Assembly: GCA_032433595.1 (NCBI GenBank)
Contig: JASWJB010000051.1
Location: 1 to 64,000 of the forward strand
Direction: 5' to 3'
DNA from: Conoideocrella luteorostrata
Taxonomy: Eukaryota; Ascomycota; Sordariomycetes; Hypocreales; Clavicipitaceae
Length of the DNA stretch: 64,000 bases
Shown here piece by piece: positions 10,945-21,600 of this stretch (position 1 is the stretch's first letter; every line of letters begins with the position of its first letter). The translations under genes and the position numbers were made by a program. Below the pieces are notes generated by a model that ran no database searches, was not told the DNA's origin, and saw only the letters and a list, made by a program, of their open reading frames with translations.

Positions 10945-12772
10945 TTAAAAGTTTTTTGCTGGCTCGCCCTCTTTTCCGTCTTTGCCATTCCCAGCGATTA
11001 CATTCTCTTCATCGAAACCATCTTTTGGGTCACTGTACGCGACATGCAGATCGTCAATCATGTCGCCGACTTCCATCCACTTGTCGCTGGTTTCCGGCAC
11101 CGGGGAGAGTTTGTTAAGCCCCCAGTACGTGGCTGACGCCACAATGAAGCCGCAAAAGAAGTTCAAGTTGTACAGATAAGTCGCTCCTTTCGGCACCTCT
11201 CGACCGATGGCCCCAGCAAATCCTACCACGTTGATGAGAATTCCGGCAATGTAGGCGGTATATCCACGGCAGTTGATGCCGAAGGTGTAGTAGTATGGTC
11301 CTGTCTTTCTGGCATCATACAGCTCCTTGACGTTCAAGTAACCCTTTCGGACAATGTAGTAGTCGGTGCACATAACACCGGCGATGGAGCTGAGGAAGAC
11401 GCTGTAGGCTGAAAGGTAGGTTGTAAAATTGTTGGCGCTTGTCAAGAGGTTATAAGGGCACATGGCTAGGCCGATAGCCGCGCAAATATACCCGCCCCGT
11501 CGAATGTTGATATATCGAGGGAGCAGAGCCGTCATGTCTGTACCCGCCGAAATCGAGTTGGCCGAGATGTTGGTACCAAGTTGGGCGACCGCAAAAGCTA
11601 ACGCGATGACAAAGACACCAAAGCGTTGTGCTGAGCCACCATCGTTGATGAAGTGGCCCAGCAGGTCAAGAGGGTTCCAAATGGGCTCGTTGTAAATGAC
11701 TCCGGATGACGACGACACAAAAATGCCAATGATGGAAGTGAAAGCAAATCCAATAGGAATCGCGAACAGTTGGGACCACAAGGCGTCTTTCGGTTTACGA
11801 GCGAATCTCGTAAAGTCACAATCATTGATGATGAGCGTGGCAAAGTTGGCAATGGAAGACATGATGCCTTTGACCATCTCCCACGCCAAATCGCTGCCAT
11901 GAACAGTGTTTGACTTGTGCACAATAGGACCTACTCCTCCGGCACGAACAACGGCCCATATCAAGAATGCTATACCGGCTGGTGGAACAAAATATGCCTT
12001 GACTGTGAATAGATGTCGAATCTTATGAACGGGAAACCAGATGGCAGGCAGGGAGCAGAGCCAGAAGATGAAGAAGGATGCATAATCTGGGGTGCTTGAG
12101 ACGCCACGCTCGAAAGGTCCAGGCATTTGCGTGCGGTCCCAAGACTTCCAGATGGATCGAATCATCAGATACACACAGTTGCCGCCGATGTAGGCTTGCA
12201 CACCGTACCAAACGCACGCTGCAGCAAGGCAAATTTGGTTAGAACCGGGATTGACGAGGAATAATGTAGTCTTGGGATTGGGAACTGCGTTTGTCAACTT
12301 ACCCATGGCCGCACGGTTAAAAGTAGGCCACAGTGAGCCCCAAATTCCAAAGGACGCACGATTTGCAACTGGAAATCCAATATGATACATGGCTCCAATG
12401 CGACCATTCATGACGATAAAGCCCGCGGCAATAGAATAGCCAATCCAGACACAAATCCAGGCCTGCCACCAAGACAGCCCACCGATAATCATGGACGACG
12501 AAATCATCCACGTGTTGATGTTGTACGAATCGGCGATCCAAAACCCTACAAAGTTCCAAGTGCCCCATTGTCTGCGTTCCTTTTCAACCGGTTTCAAGTC
12601 ATGATTTATGAGCTGCCAGAAGTGTCAGTAGTCCAAATCTGGGAACGCGGGCAATGCGGGCAATGCTGGCAAACAACAAGTCGCATACCATAAGCTGGGT
12701 CGGCGTCAGCCCCTCCTCAGACTCAACGGCGAGCCTGTCTGCCAGGTTCTTCACCCTTTGAGAAACCGGCAT
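10945..12772 (-). CDS. NCS1-family nucleobase/allantoin permease (Fur-type)
   Basis: Three exons: 12772..12689, 12612..12303, 12218..10945 (555 aa). The introns are 76 and 84 bp; the second is in frame and would read through if retained. The start is MPVSQRVKNLADRLAVE, followed by GLTPTQLM|LINHDLKPVEKERRQWGTW. Hallmarks of the plasma-membrane NCS1/Fur family are NFVGFWIADSYNINTWMI in the first membrane segment, GFPVANRASFGIWGS, the spliced FNRAAMACVWYGVQAYIGG, and NDCDFTRFARKP. About 12 membrane segments are expected from hydrophobicity. The family imports uracil, uridine, allantoin or related bases with protons. The exact substrate cannot be read from the sequence. The tail is short, hydrophilic and Gly/Lys/Glu-rich. 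Confidence 0.9.
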
Positions 12773-14702
12773 GATGTTGGTGACACGGAGGGACCAGGCT
12801 GTGGAGGGGAAAGCGGCTCTGAGTACTTTTAACAAGCCGCTAAGAATGATGAAAAGGCCTGGGGACAGCAGAAGTATGAAGTGAGAAGGTGGATCTATAT
12901 GTATGTTGATGTGCGTACTCCGTAGAGGCAGGGATGATCCCGATGTGCTGCGGTTCAGCGATGGTTCAGGCACTCCAGGGCAAGAGATGAATCAAACCAC
13001 CAATTGCAGTTGTGTAGGTGAGTCTGGGGTGCCGCAATGGAGCCAATCCCGCGACTGTTGGTAGCTGATGGGTTCTTAAGACAAATAAAGGCCAACGACA
13101 ACGACAATGCCAACGACGGGTTTTATTGTTTCTTATCTACATGGTCAGTTATAATTAAGTCTAGTGGCGCTCTGCCTATCTTGGGTCCTAGTTATCTATT
13201 CCGCGGGACCTAAGAAAGTGGAGGCCATCTGCGTCGGAACATCGCATGATGAATTGGAATGCTATTTCCCTATCAGTGCGCACCCGAATACCCGGCACTT
13301 GGACAAAGCGACGTTGTAGGTATCAGGTGTCCACAGCCAAAATAAATTGGATACTACGTACAGAGCCCTCGTAGTTGTAAAAAAAAAAAAAAAGGATTGG
13401 ATACGTCGCGTTTGGCTCTTCAGGCACGGTCTTGAGTCGTAGAGTAACTGTTCCATAACCTGACCACAGATAACCATTGGACTTTCTCCGGTAGTTCTTA
13501 TCTTTGCATGGCAATTGGCAGGCCTCGAAGTGTCGTGGCGGCCACTCCGATAGAAGTATTCTGTTGGCGCCGCCAAGTCCCCTGTTCTCCACCCAGTTAC
13601 TCCGTACTGATTGTGCATTGTGTCCCCCCGCGTTTTGGCCGATACGGATTAAACACTCTCACGTGGAAACGACGGGTATTACTCGATCTCATCGAGTCAG
13701 CACACTTCGTTGGCTAATCGAGGGCGAATCAGCCGGCGCTGCCTGATTGGCTCTTCGCATTGATACCGAATGCCAAGCTATTGGTTGTGTTGAAGACATC
13801 AGTTGGCTTGGCGGGGATGTTTGGAATAGTAAAGAAATAACCATTGAGAGAAGCAAGAGCTGCTGATTGAAGCTGTTGCGGGGATAAGTTTTAATTGGGC
13901 TGAATAGCTGGACAGTGCGGTCCCTTCCCCGTCCTCGTTGTGGTGATCTTGGACGAAATCATCGACCGGCATGCAGCTACGGAGTACAAACCTTGCATAT
14001 AGGGTGTACTTCGTACAGCGGCCACCAAGCCCAACAGAATTATAATCGTCGCCTTGCATCATGAACCCGTGTGTGCTCCCTTCCTGGGGAGAAGCAGCCT
14101 GTGGTGCTGCAGCGGTGAGGTCTCCGGCTGCGACAGACGAGAACACAGTTAACGACTCCGTACGGAACAGGGACTCTGACATTCTGTGGCACCCATTGGC
14201 CGGCACTTGGTCTTCACAGCCGTTAGATAGAAAAAATCGCAGTTTTGCTGTTGGCATTTTTGTTTTTACAAGCACAGCCGTTTCATCATCTAATCCTTTC
14301 CTTTTGTTTAAGGCTCCGAAGTAAGTTATTTGGTGCTTCCACACATACAGTGTACATTTGTTATGCGCAGGCATGGATATAGTACTTAGCATCATCGACC
14401 CCTCCGCGAGTGGATCCTGCCGAATGAGCTCGAAGCTGTGGACAGACAAGACACGGGTTTGCCCCGCGCCAAGTGCATAATTTGGAAGGTTTTCATATTG
14501 TTGCGCACTGTCATCACCGCCTCGCCAGGGAAAGAGGAAGAAAAAAAAGCGTGTTTGTTGTTTCCTGCTGCGCAGAGACACGTACTTGCTGTAGCGTTTC
14601 TTTCCACCACCTCTGCACCCGACACTCTCCCAATCATTTGACGAGCAAACGACATCCTCTACCTCGCCGCCACCGACCCCTGGCTAACGAAAGGCGTCCA
14701 AG
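12773..14702. other. Divergent promoter region, permease / importin
   Basis: About 1.9 kb between two divergent genes. It contains TACTCCGTA or TACGGAGTA copies at 12916, 13598 and 13978 and an A13-14 run near 13380. A 260-codon minus-strand ORF at 13799..14581 has no domain or credible start context. Nothing else is supported. Confidence 0.55.
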
Positions 14703-17700
14703 ATGGAGGAACAGCTCGTGCAAATCCTCGCCAACACGCAGCTTCCAGATCAGGGACCCCGACAGCAAGCCGAAATCGAGCTTAAGCGTGCCCGAACGAA
14801 CCCTGCATATCCGGTCTCTCTTGCAAAGATTGCTTCTCATACATCTGTTAACTCCAGCGTGCGTCAGTCTGCCTTGGCTTTGCTGAGGGCGTTCATCGAG
14901 AGAAACTGGACTGTGGAAGATCAGGATGATGAGCCTATAGTTCCCATAGCCGATGACACGAGGGTTGTTCTCAAACAATCCCTCCTGGACTTGGCTTTGA
15001 GCCAAGAAGAAGACCGAAAGGTCAAGATTTCAGCCAGGTAACCTCTACGCTCTCAGAAGAGTTTGCGCTGTATTGAACGCAGAATATGAGCTACGATACT
15101 GACGATTTTTATCTTCTTCCTTCTTGGCAGTTATGCAGTCGGTAAAATTGCCATCCACGACTTCCCCGAACAATGGCCCAGCTTGCTGCCTACCATCCTC
15201 AACATCATCCCCGCGGGTACTGATGCTCAGCTTCATGGAGCTCTTAGGGTTTTGGGTGATTTGGTTGAGGAGAGTCTGAGCGAAGACCAGTTCTTCTCTA
15301 TGGCTAGGGATATTGCCAAAACATTGACCGAGGTGGCCCTGAATGAGAGTCGCAAGCCCATGCTTAGGGCTCTTGCCATATCTGTCTTCCGATCATGCTT
15401 CGATTTGATGAACATGGTCAAGGATGACCACGCCCAAGAGGTCAAGGCCTTTGCTGAAGAGCTTCTTAGCCAATGGAATCCTTTCTTCGTCAGTATCCTC
15501 AAGAGCCGCTTCCCGGAGTCTGACTTGAGTGCCGGCCGTCAACCCGAATCTTGGAATCACATAATTGCCCTCAAGCTGCAAGTCGTCAAGACCTTGCTCC
15601 GCATCCGCCGGGTCTTTCCTAATCTGTTACTGCCCCAAAGCACTACATTCTTCAGTGCCGTGTGGGAGGAATTGAATCTGTTGCAGGCTTCGCACGAGGA
15701 ACTTTACATCAAGACCAATGCTCAAGGCCGTCTGGAGAATTCGGACAACCTCCCTTACACTCTCGACTTTCTTGTATTGGAAGAGCTCGACTTTCTGAAC
15801 CAGTGCTTCCGGTCTCCTCCGGTGAAGGCTGAGCTAGACGGTCACTTGCAGGCTCATGCCTCTGCAAATGATGTCCCCTGGATGGCTGAGATTATGCGAA
15901 TGCTCGTCAGCTACGCCAGAGTCACCCAGGAAGAGGAGGAGCTTTGGGACATTGACTGTTCTTTGTATCTGGCTGAGGAAACATCAGTCACGGCTAACTA
16001 CACCGCCAGAACTGCCGCCGGGGACCTTCTAATCAAAATGGGCGAATGGTTCAACGAGAAGGCTGTCGACGGCCTCTTTGGCTTCACAAAGACACTCTTT
16101 CCTGGCGACGGATCCCTCTGGCGAAGCCAAGAATCGGCCCTTTTTCTTTTCACCATGCTGCTTAGCGACTTGCAGGACTTGAATAAGACCATTCCCAATG
16201 CTGTTGCCAGCGCATACCTCGAACTTGTCGATTTTACCATCAACAGGCCTGACGAACCGCTCCTACGTGCTCGGGGCTACCTCGTCGCTGGCATCATCGG
16301 CAGCTCTTTCCAAACTCCTCCGGCTTTGGTGGATCGAATGGTCCACGCAATGACCAGTGAGGAGAGTGAAGTGGTTCAAGTCGCCTGCATCAAGGCCATT
16401 GATGGTCTAATCAGCTCCGGCCGAGTGGGCGTCGATCGACAAGTGCCTATCATCACAGCAATCAAATCGTACATGAATGGCAAGGATCCCGCTGAAATGG
16501 AGGAGGCGGATGAGCTCCTTGTTGTCCTCGCCGAAACTCTGCGCTCAGCCATCAGCCTAGACACAAAGATTGCCCTGTCTAGTGATATCCAGTCTACTGA
16601 CTTGTTGTTCCTGCTTGCCAAGCTTGGTGCTAGTAACTTCCAGGTTACAATGCTTATATCGGAAGCTTTCGAAGAAATTGTTGGCAGCCTTTCGGACAGG
16701 GCCTCGTTTAACACGCTTTGCGGTACCACCCTACCCACCCTTACTGGAGCCTTTGACGTGGCCAATGTGACTGATGACAACCCTCTTGTCACTGTCGCTA
16801 CGGAGCTACTAGTTGTCCTTGCTGAGCACGGTTCAGAGCCACTGCCCGATGGTTTCGTTTCCGCCGTCTTTCCTAAACTAATCCCCTTGTTAATGGAGTC
16901 CGATGAGGGTGAGGTCCTCCGTCCCGGCTCCGAGGCAGTCAAGTGGATTCTATCACACGATCACCAGCAAGTCTTCAACTGGCAAGACGGCAACGGTCGA
17001 TCTGGTCTTGAAGTCTGCTTGCACATCATTGATCGATTGCTCGGCCCATCTATTGCGGATAACTCCGCATCCGAGGTTGGTGGGCTGGCGGCGGAGCTAG
17101 TTGAAAAGGCCGGACAAGAACGCCTCGGACCTTTTCTGCCCCAGCTTCTTCAGGCTGTTGCAAATCGACTTGCATCCGCTCAAGCTGCTGCTTTTATTCA
17201 GTCGCTAATTTTAGTCTTTGCTCGCTTGTCGCTCAACGGAGCCCAGGATGTGGTTGAATTCCTAAGCGTGATCCAGATCAATGGAGAGAGTGGCTTGCAG
17301 GTTGTCCTGGCCAAATGGCTGGAAAACTCAGTTAGCTTTGCGGGATATGATGAAATCAGACAAAAGTAAGCGAAGTGGTGGCGTGCCCGAGTCTTTCCTC
17401 GTCTGCAACTGCTAATAAGTTCAATTTTCCCCTTCTAGTGTCATCGCTTTGTCAAAGCTGTACGGACTCAATGATGCTCGTGTATCTCAGATTAATGTCA
17501 AGGGTGATTTGATTGTTGGCCCTGATGACGGCAAGATCAAAACTCGCTCACGAGCGAAGCAGAGTATGTGTTCATTCCCTTCCCGGTCCCTCATCCTTAG
17601 AATCAAACCCCCAGTCCCGGAATCAGCTTTATTAATACGTTGTTTGATGAGTCTAGACCCCGATCAGTATACCGTCATACCCGCACCACTGAAAATCATC

Positions 17701-18048
17701 AAGGTTCTCATTGAAGAGCTTGCCTCCGCCTCAGGAGCTGGGGTTGCCGCAAGTGCTGCTGCTGCTGCCATCGCCGCAGCCGACTTTGACGAAGATAATG
17801 ATGAAGACGGCTGGGAAGATGATGACGATACTCTCGACCTCAGCCTGGCTGCTTCCAAGGCTGATCTCATGTCATTTATGGAAGGCGGTCCTACACGACG
17901 TCCCGATGATGAGACTCATTCGTACTTGACAGAGTTCTTTGTGCGATGCGGCCGCGAAGACGCCGCCAATTTCCAGGCCTGGTACAACATGCTTTCGGAG
18001 GATGAGAAGGCGAAATTAAACCAGGTTGTCAACTCTGCTGGTCCTTAA
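14703..18048 (+). CDS. Importin-9 / Kap114-like karyopherin
   Basis: Four exons: 14703..15037, 15131..17365, 17439..17563, 17657..18048 (1028 aa), with introns of 93, 73 and 93 bp. The N-terminus has the importin-beta N-terminal repeat: LVQILANTQLPDQGPRQQAE, then FPEQWPSLLPTIL after intron 1. HEAT-type helices run through the whole protein. Near residue 940 an acidic loop (DFDEDNDEDGWEDDDD) precedes the conserved end (SYLTEFFVRCGREDAANFQAWYNMLSEDEK). Length and the C-terminal acidic insert match Kap114/importin-9 (yeast about 1,000 aa). The family imports histones H2A-H2B, TBP and other basic cargo through nuclear pores, released with Ran-GTP. It is convergent with the PI31 gene. Confidence 0.93.
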
Positions 18049-18631
18049 GCAGCCACCAACGCCCAACGCCAACAAAAAAAACTAAGATGCATGAACTTGT
18101 TCCCAGGTCACAGAGAGGTACAACTACGTATCAAAGTTGATGCTGGTTTGTTTTCCATGGTACGATTAGGAAAAATACGCTTACTATACTGGCATGGCAT
18201 GTAATACAAGCATTTGCTTGGCTAAATTTCTAGCCAATTTATTTGGAAGAGTGGCATAGATGATACAAATTTCTAACGTCTAAACAAAAAGTCATGAAAA
18301 AAATTATATAGAGCGCTAAAAATTAACACAAACTCGCCTAATTTCGGCCACTGTTTTGTAATCTTTGAGCGAACGAATACATACTTGCAATGCGTCTTAG
18401 GCATTGGTCCTGATATACTCGTACCAGTAGCATAATTGTGTATATTTTCTGGACGACAGCGGCACTATCAGGTTAGTTTTGTGAAGTACAATTCTCAAAA
18501 CAGTCACGGATAGGAAATGAAGAGTAATAGTAGATCATTATTATACCTATTCATAGGCTAGTGTCAAAAGCATTCAGTGTTCATGTTACATACAAATTTC
18601 TATAATGTTCCCTTTTTTTCAATCTTGACTT
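18049..18631. other. Convergent 3' intergenic spacer
   Basis: An AT-rich spacer of 583 bp between the importin stop and the PI31 stop. It probably holds both 3' UTRs. No ORF or RNA gene was recognised. Confidence 0.6.
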
Positions 18632-19883
18632 TTATATAAAGTCCCCTCCACCAAAACCCCGGCCGTGAGACCCACCAAATGGAGCACCTGGGCCTGTGCC
18701 TGGACCAAGAGGATCCCATCGAGCCCCAGGGGGAGCCTGAGGGTTATAACCTTCACGGCCGCTACCACTTCCACTTCCACCTTGGCCGGTAAAGAGTGGA
18801 TCGTCAAACGTAGGGTGCATACCAGATGACCCTCCAGGACGTGGCAGACCGCCTCCTATAAAAGATCCTCGAAGAGGATCGTGCGGTCCAAGACCAGCAG
18901 GGTTCAAATCATCGTGGCCGATATTGAATGGATGCTGACCTCCGGGCATGAATGGTCCCCCTCGAAGGGGGCGATTGATCTCATACTCGTCCTCAAATCC
19001 GGGTGGTGGGAAGTCTCCAACTGGTGCTCCTGGTCTAGGATGAGCACTGCTGGGTAAAGGACTGGGGTGAGGGTATGGCATGTTTGGCTGAGGCCCGCCT
19101 CGAAATGGGCGATGTCCGCTCTGTGCTTCTTGCCCACGTCGCTCTGCACGGGCCGTCTCCTCGGCTTCAATTGTTTCTTGATACCCCTCTATTTGGAGTT
19201 TTGGGATCAGTTTCTGAACAATCTTGACCTTTAGGTCATTGATGATATCTGCGTCGCCAAGCTTTAGTTTACGAGTTGAGAATGAGAGAAAGACGCCCCC
19301 GCGCCAGAGGTTCACCTACCGGCGACGGCCTGTTCCGACACAAATGCGTTGGACAACTTTTCTGCCAAATCGCTGCGATTTTCCTTGTCCCCTTCCATGG
19401 TGATCCGAATAGGAAGGCCGCTCTGCTGAACAACATCACGAACAGTTCGCTCAAAACGATGGATGTTCTCGTCGCCTATGGCCAGGCCGCGAATTTCAAC
19501 TTTACTACCCATGCGATCAACACGGATAAGAAATCGCATAGATGACTGCTTGTGCTTATAAACGAAACTGAGAGAACCAAAGCCAGAGTTCCATGTCGAT
19601 GGAAGTCTAGGCGCAAGAGTTTCGCATTCCGCTGCATATTGTCAAACGATGAGTAAAGTAGCCTGTGAATATTCCTGGACTGTAGAGCATCGCACTCACG
19701 GATCGACACGTCTTCGCTGAAGCCGCATAGTCTGAATGACAGTGCTGATAGATATGAATGAACAAGCAAGGCAATGACCTCGTAGGAGCTGGCTATATCG
19801 GAGCTGTCGTCGCCTTGTGGGTGGGTTGGTAACGCATCAGCCATGTGTTGCACCACTGCGGATGTGCTCAGCGGGGATGCCAT
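18632..19883 (-). CDS. PI31-like proteasome regulator (PSMF1 family)
   Basis: Three exons: 19883..19700, 19631..19320, 19248..18632 (370 aa), with introns of 68 and 71 bp. The second acceptor (GCAG at 19250/19249) is the only one that keeps the frame open, giving SEQAVA|DIINDLKVK. The N-terminal FP-type domain reads YEVIALLVHSYLSALSF, then PECETLAPRLPSTWNSG and FGSLSFVYKHKQSSM. The rest is Pro/Gly-rich and disordered, ending in the PI31 C-terminal motif (DPLGPGTG, GGSHGRGFGGGDFI). PI31 binds the 20S proteasome and Fbxo7-type F-box proteins in animals; its role in fungi is less clear. The family call is strong. Confidence 0.92.
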
Positions 19884-20106
19884 AATGGCGGGACGCTATT
19901 GCAAACAGGCCCCTCGATGATCAAAGTCGTGATGTGGATGATGACGGGAAGACGAAGTGTTGTCAGAAGCTGTGACCGTGGCAAATTGCAGATTGCAAGT
20001 TGCCAGCTCAAATCTGGGATGGGCAACGAACGTGGGGTCAATTATATAGTTACTCCACAGTCCGTACCAAGCTTGGCGACCAGTGGCGACGCAGTTATTG
20101 ACTAAC

Positions 20107-20129
20107 TACGGAGTACTCCGTACGGAGTA
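20107..20129. repeat. Overlapping triple copy of the TACGGAGTA palindrome motif
   Basis: TACGGAGTA at 20107, TACTCCGTA at 20114 and TACGGAGTA at 20121 overlap by two bases each, making a 23-bp perfectly alternating element in the PI31 promoter region. See the finding on the dispersed motif. Confidence 0.95.
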
Positions 20130-20281
20130 ACTACTCTCTGGCTGCACATGAGGAAGGAGCCACATGATAGCGTCATTGCCTAGCTGCCTGCCTCCAATGC
20201 TCCGTTAATACCTTTGCCCCTTGACACTTCAGCCCTACAAGTGGGGCCATCTTTTCGTCTTATACAGAGCAGGAGACAGAG

Positions 20282-20297
20282 TACGGAGTACTCCGTA
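20282..20297. repeat. 16-bp palindrome TACGGAGTACTCCGTA
   Basis: A perfect inverted repeat, self-complementary over 16 bp, about 400 bp upstream of the PI31 start and 3' of the giant wall protein. Confidence 0.95.
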
Positions 20298-20722
20298 CTT
20301 TGTGAAGCCAAGCAAAGAGTATGAGAGATTTCACCCATATTCCCTGCATCCCCCAAGTCATCTGAAGAGAGGAGTCATTTCTAGTGACACTCTTTACAGG
20401 ATCTGGGTTTGGGCGAGCCATTAAATGTTGTTTACGGTTTGGTGTGCGCTACATAGCCATTGTGCAATCCCTATCCAAGTGATAAGAAGATGCAATGGCT
20501 CTTTTTAAGACCGGACTTGTTAGAATGCTCACACCTGCAATGCCATCTGCACTCAATATGTCTGAGACGCTCGGGAAGAAAAAAAATTTATATCTAATAC
20601 CTTGGGGGCAAAGTACAGGCAGCGGTTTTGTGTCAAAGAAAATGGTCAGGTTTGCCAAACATGGTAATCCTCGAGGGACCACGACGTGCGCTTTGCTCTT
20701 TAAACGAACCCGGAGCCGCCTC

Positions 20723-21600
20723 CTAAATCGATCCAGCGCCCGAGCCACCGCCCGATGAACCGCTTCCTGAACCTGAACCACCTCCCGAACCTCCTCCTGC
20801 ACCACCTCCAGATGAACCTCCCCCTGCACCGCCTCCAGATGAACTTCCTCCCGCACCACCTCCTGAACCACTGCCAGAGGAACCTCCTCCGCTGCCGCTG
20901 CCTGACATGGAACCGCCTCCCGATCCTGATCCACCTCCTGAACCGCCTCCTGAGCCACCGCCAGATGAACCGCCTCCTGAACCACTGCCAGATGAACCGC
21001 CTCCTGAACCGCTGCCAGATGAACCGCCACTTCCACTTCCTGAACCGCCTCCTGAACCACTGCCAGATGAACCGCCTCCTGAACCGCTGCCAGATCCTCC
21101 GCCACTTCCACTTCCTGAACCGCCTCCTGAGCCACTGCCAGATGAGCCGCCTCCTGAACCACTGCCAGATGAGCCGCCTCCTGAGCCACTGCCAGATGAA
21201 CCGCCTCCTGAGCCACTGCCAGATGAGCCGCCTCCTGAGCCACTGCCAGATGAGCCGCCTCCTGAGCCACTGCCAGATGAGCCGCCTCCTGAGCCACTGC
21301 CAGATGAGCCGCCTCCTGAACCACTGCCAGATGAGCCGCCTCCTGAACCACTGCCAGATGAACCGCCTCCTGAGCCACCGCCAGATGAGCCGCCTCCTGA
21401 GCCACTGCCTGAGCCACCACCACTTCCACCTCCTGAACCGCCACCCGAACCACCACCAGATCCTCCTCCTGAGCCGCCGCCAGATCCTCCTCCTGAACCG
21501 CCTCCAGATCCTCCCCCACTTCCACCTCCTGAACCGCCACCTGAGCCACCACCAGATGAGCTGCCGCCGCCGCCGCCGCCTCCTGACCCTCCTTTTCTTG
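20723..21600 (-). repeat. Gly/Ser C-terminal coding repeat (GGGSSGSGS units)
   Basis: Tandem units encode GGGSSGSGS and GGGS. On the plus strand the same DNA reads as Pro/Glu/Leu repeats, which explains the long spurious plus-strand ORFs here. Confidence 0.9.

Larger units (their letters stand above)
19884..20722. other. Intergenic region carrying palindrome clusters
   Basis: Promoter of the PI31 gene and 3' flank of the giant wall-protein gene. It contains three overlapping copies of the 9-mer at 20107..20129 and the full 16-bp palindrome TACGGAGTACTCCGTA at 20282..20297. No gene is supported. Confidence 0.6.

Noticed and set aside
13799..14581. 260-codon minus ORF between permease and importin
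   Set aside because: No domain and irregular composition; overlaps the importin promoter region.
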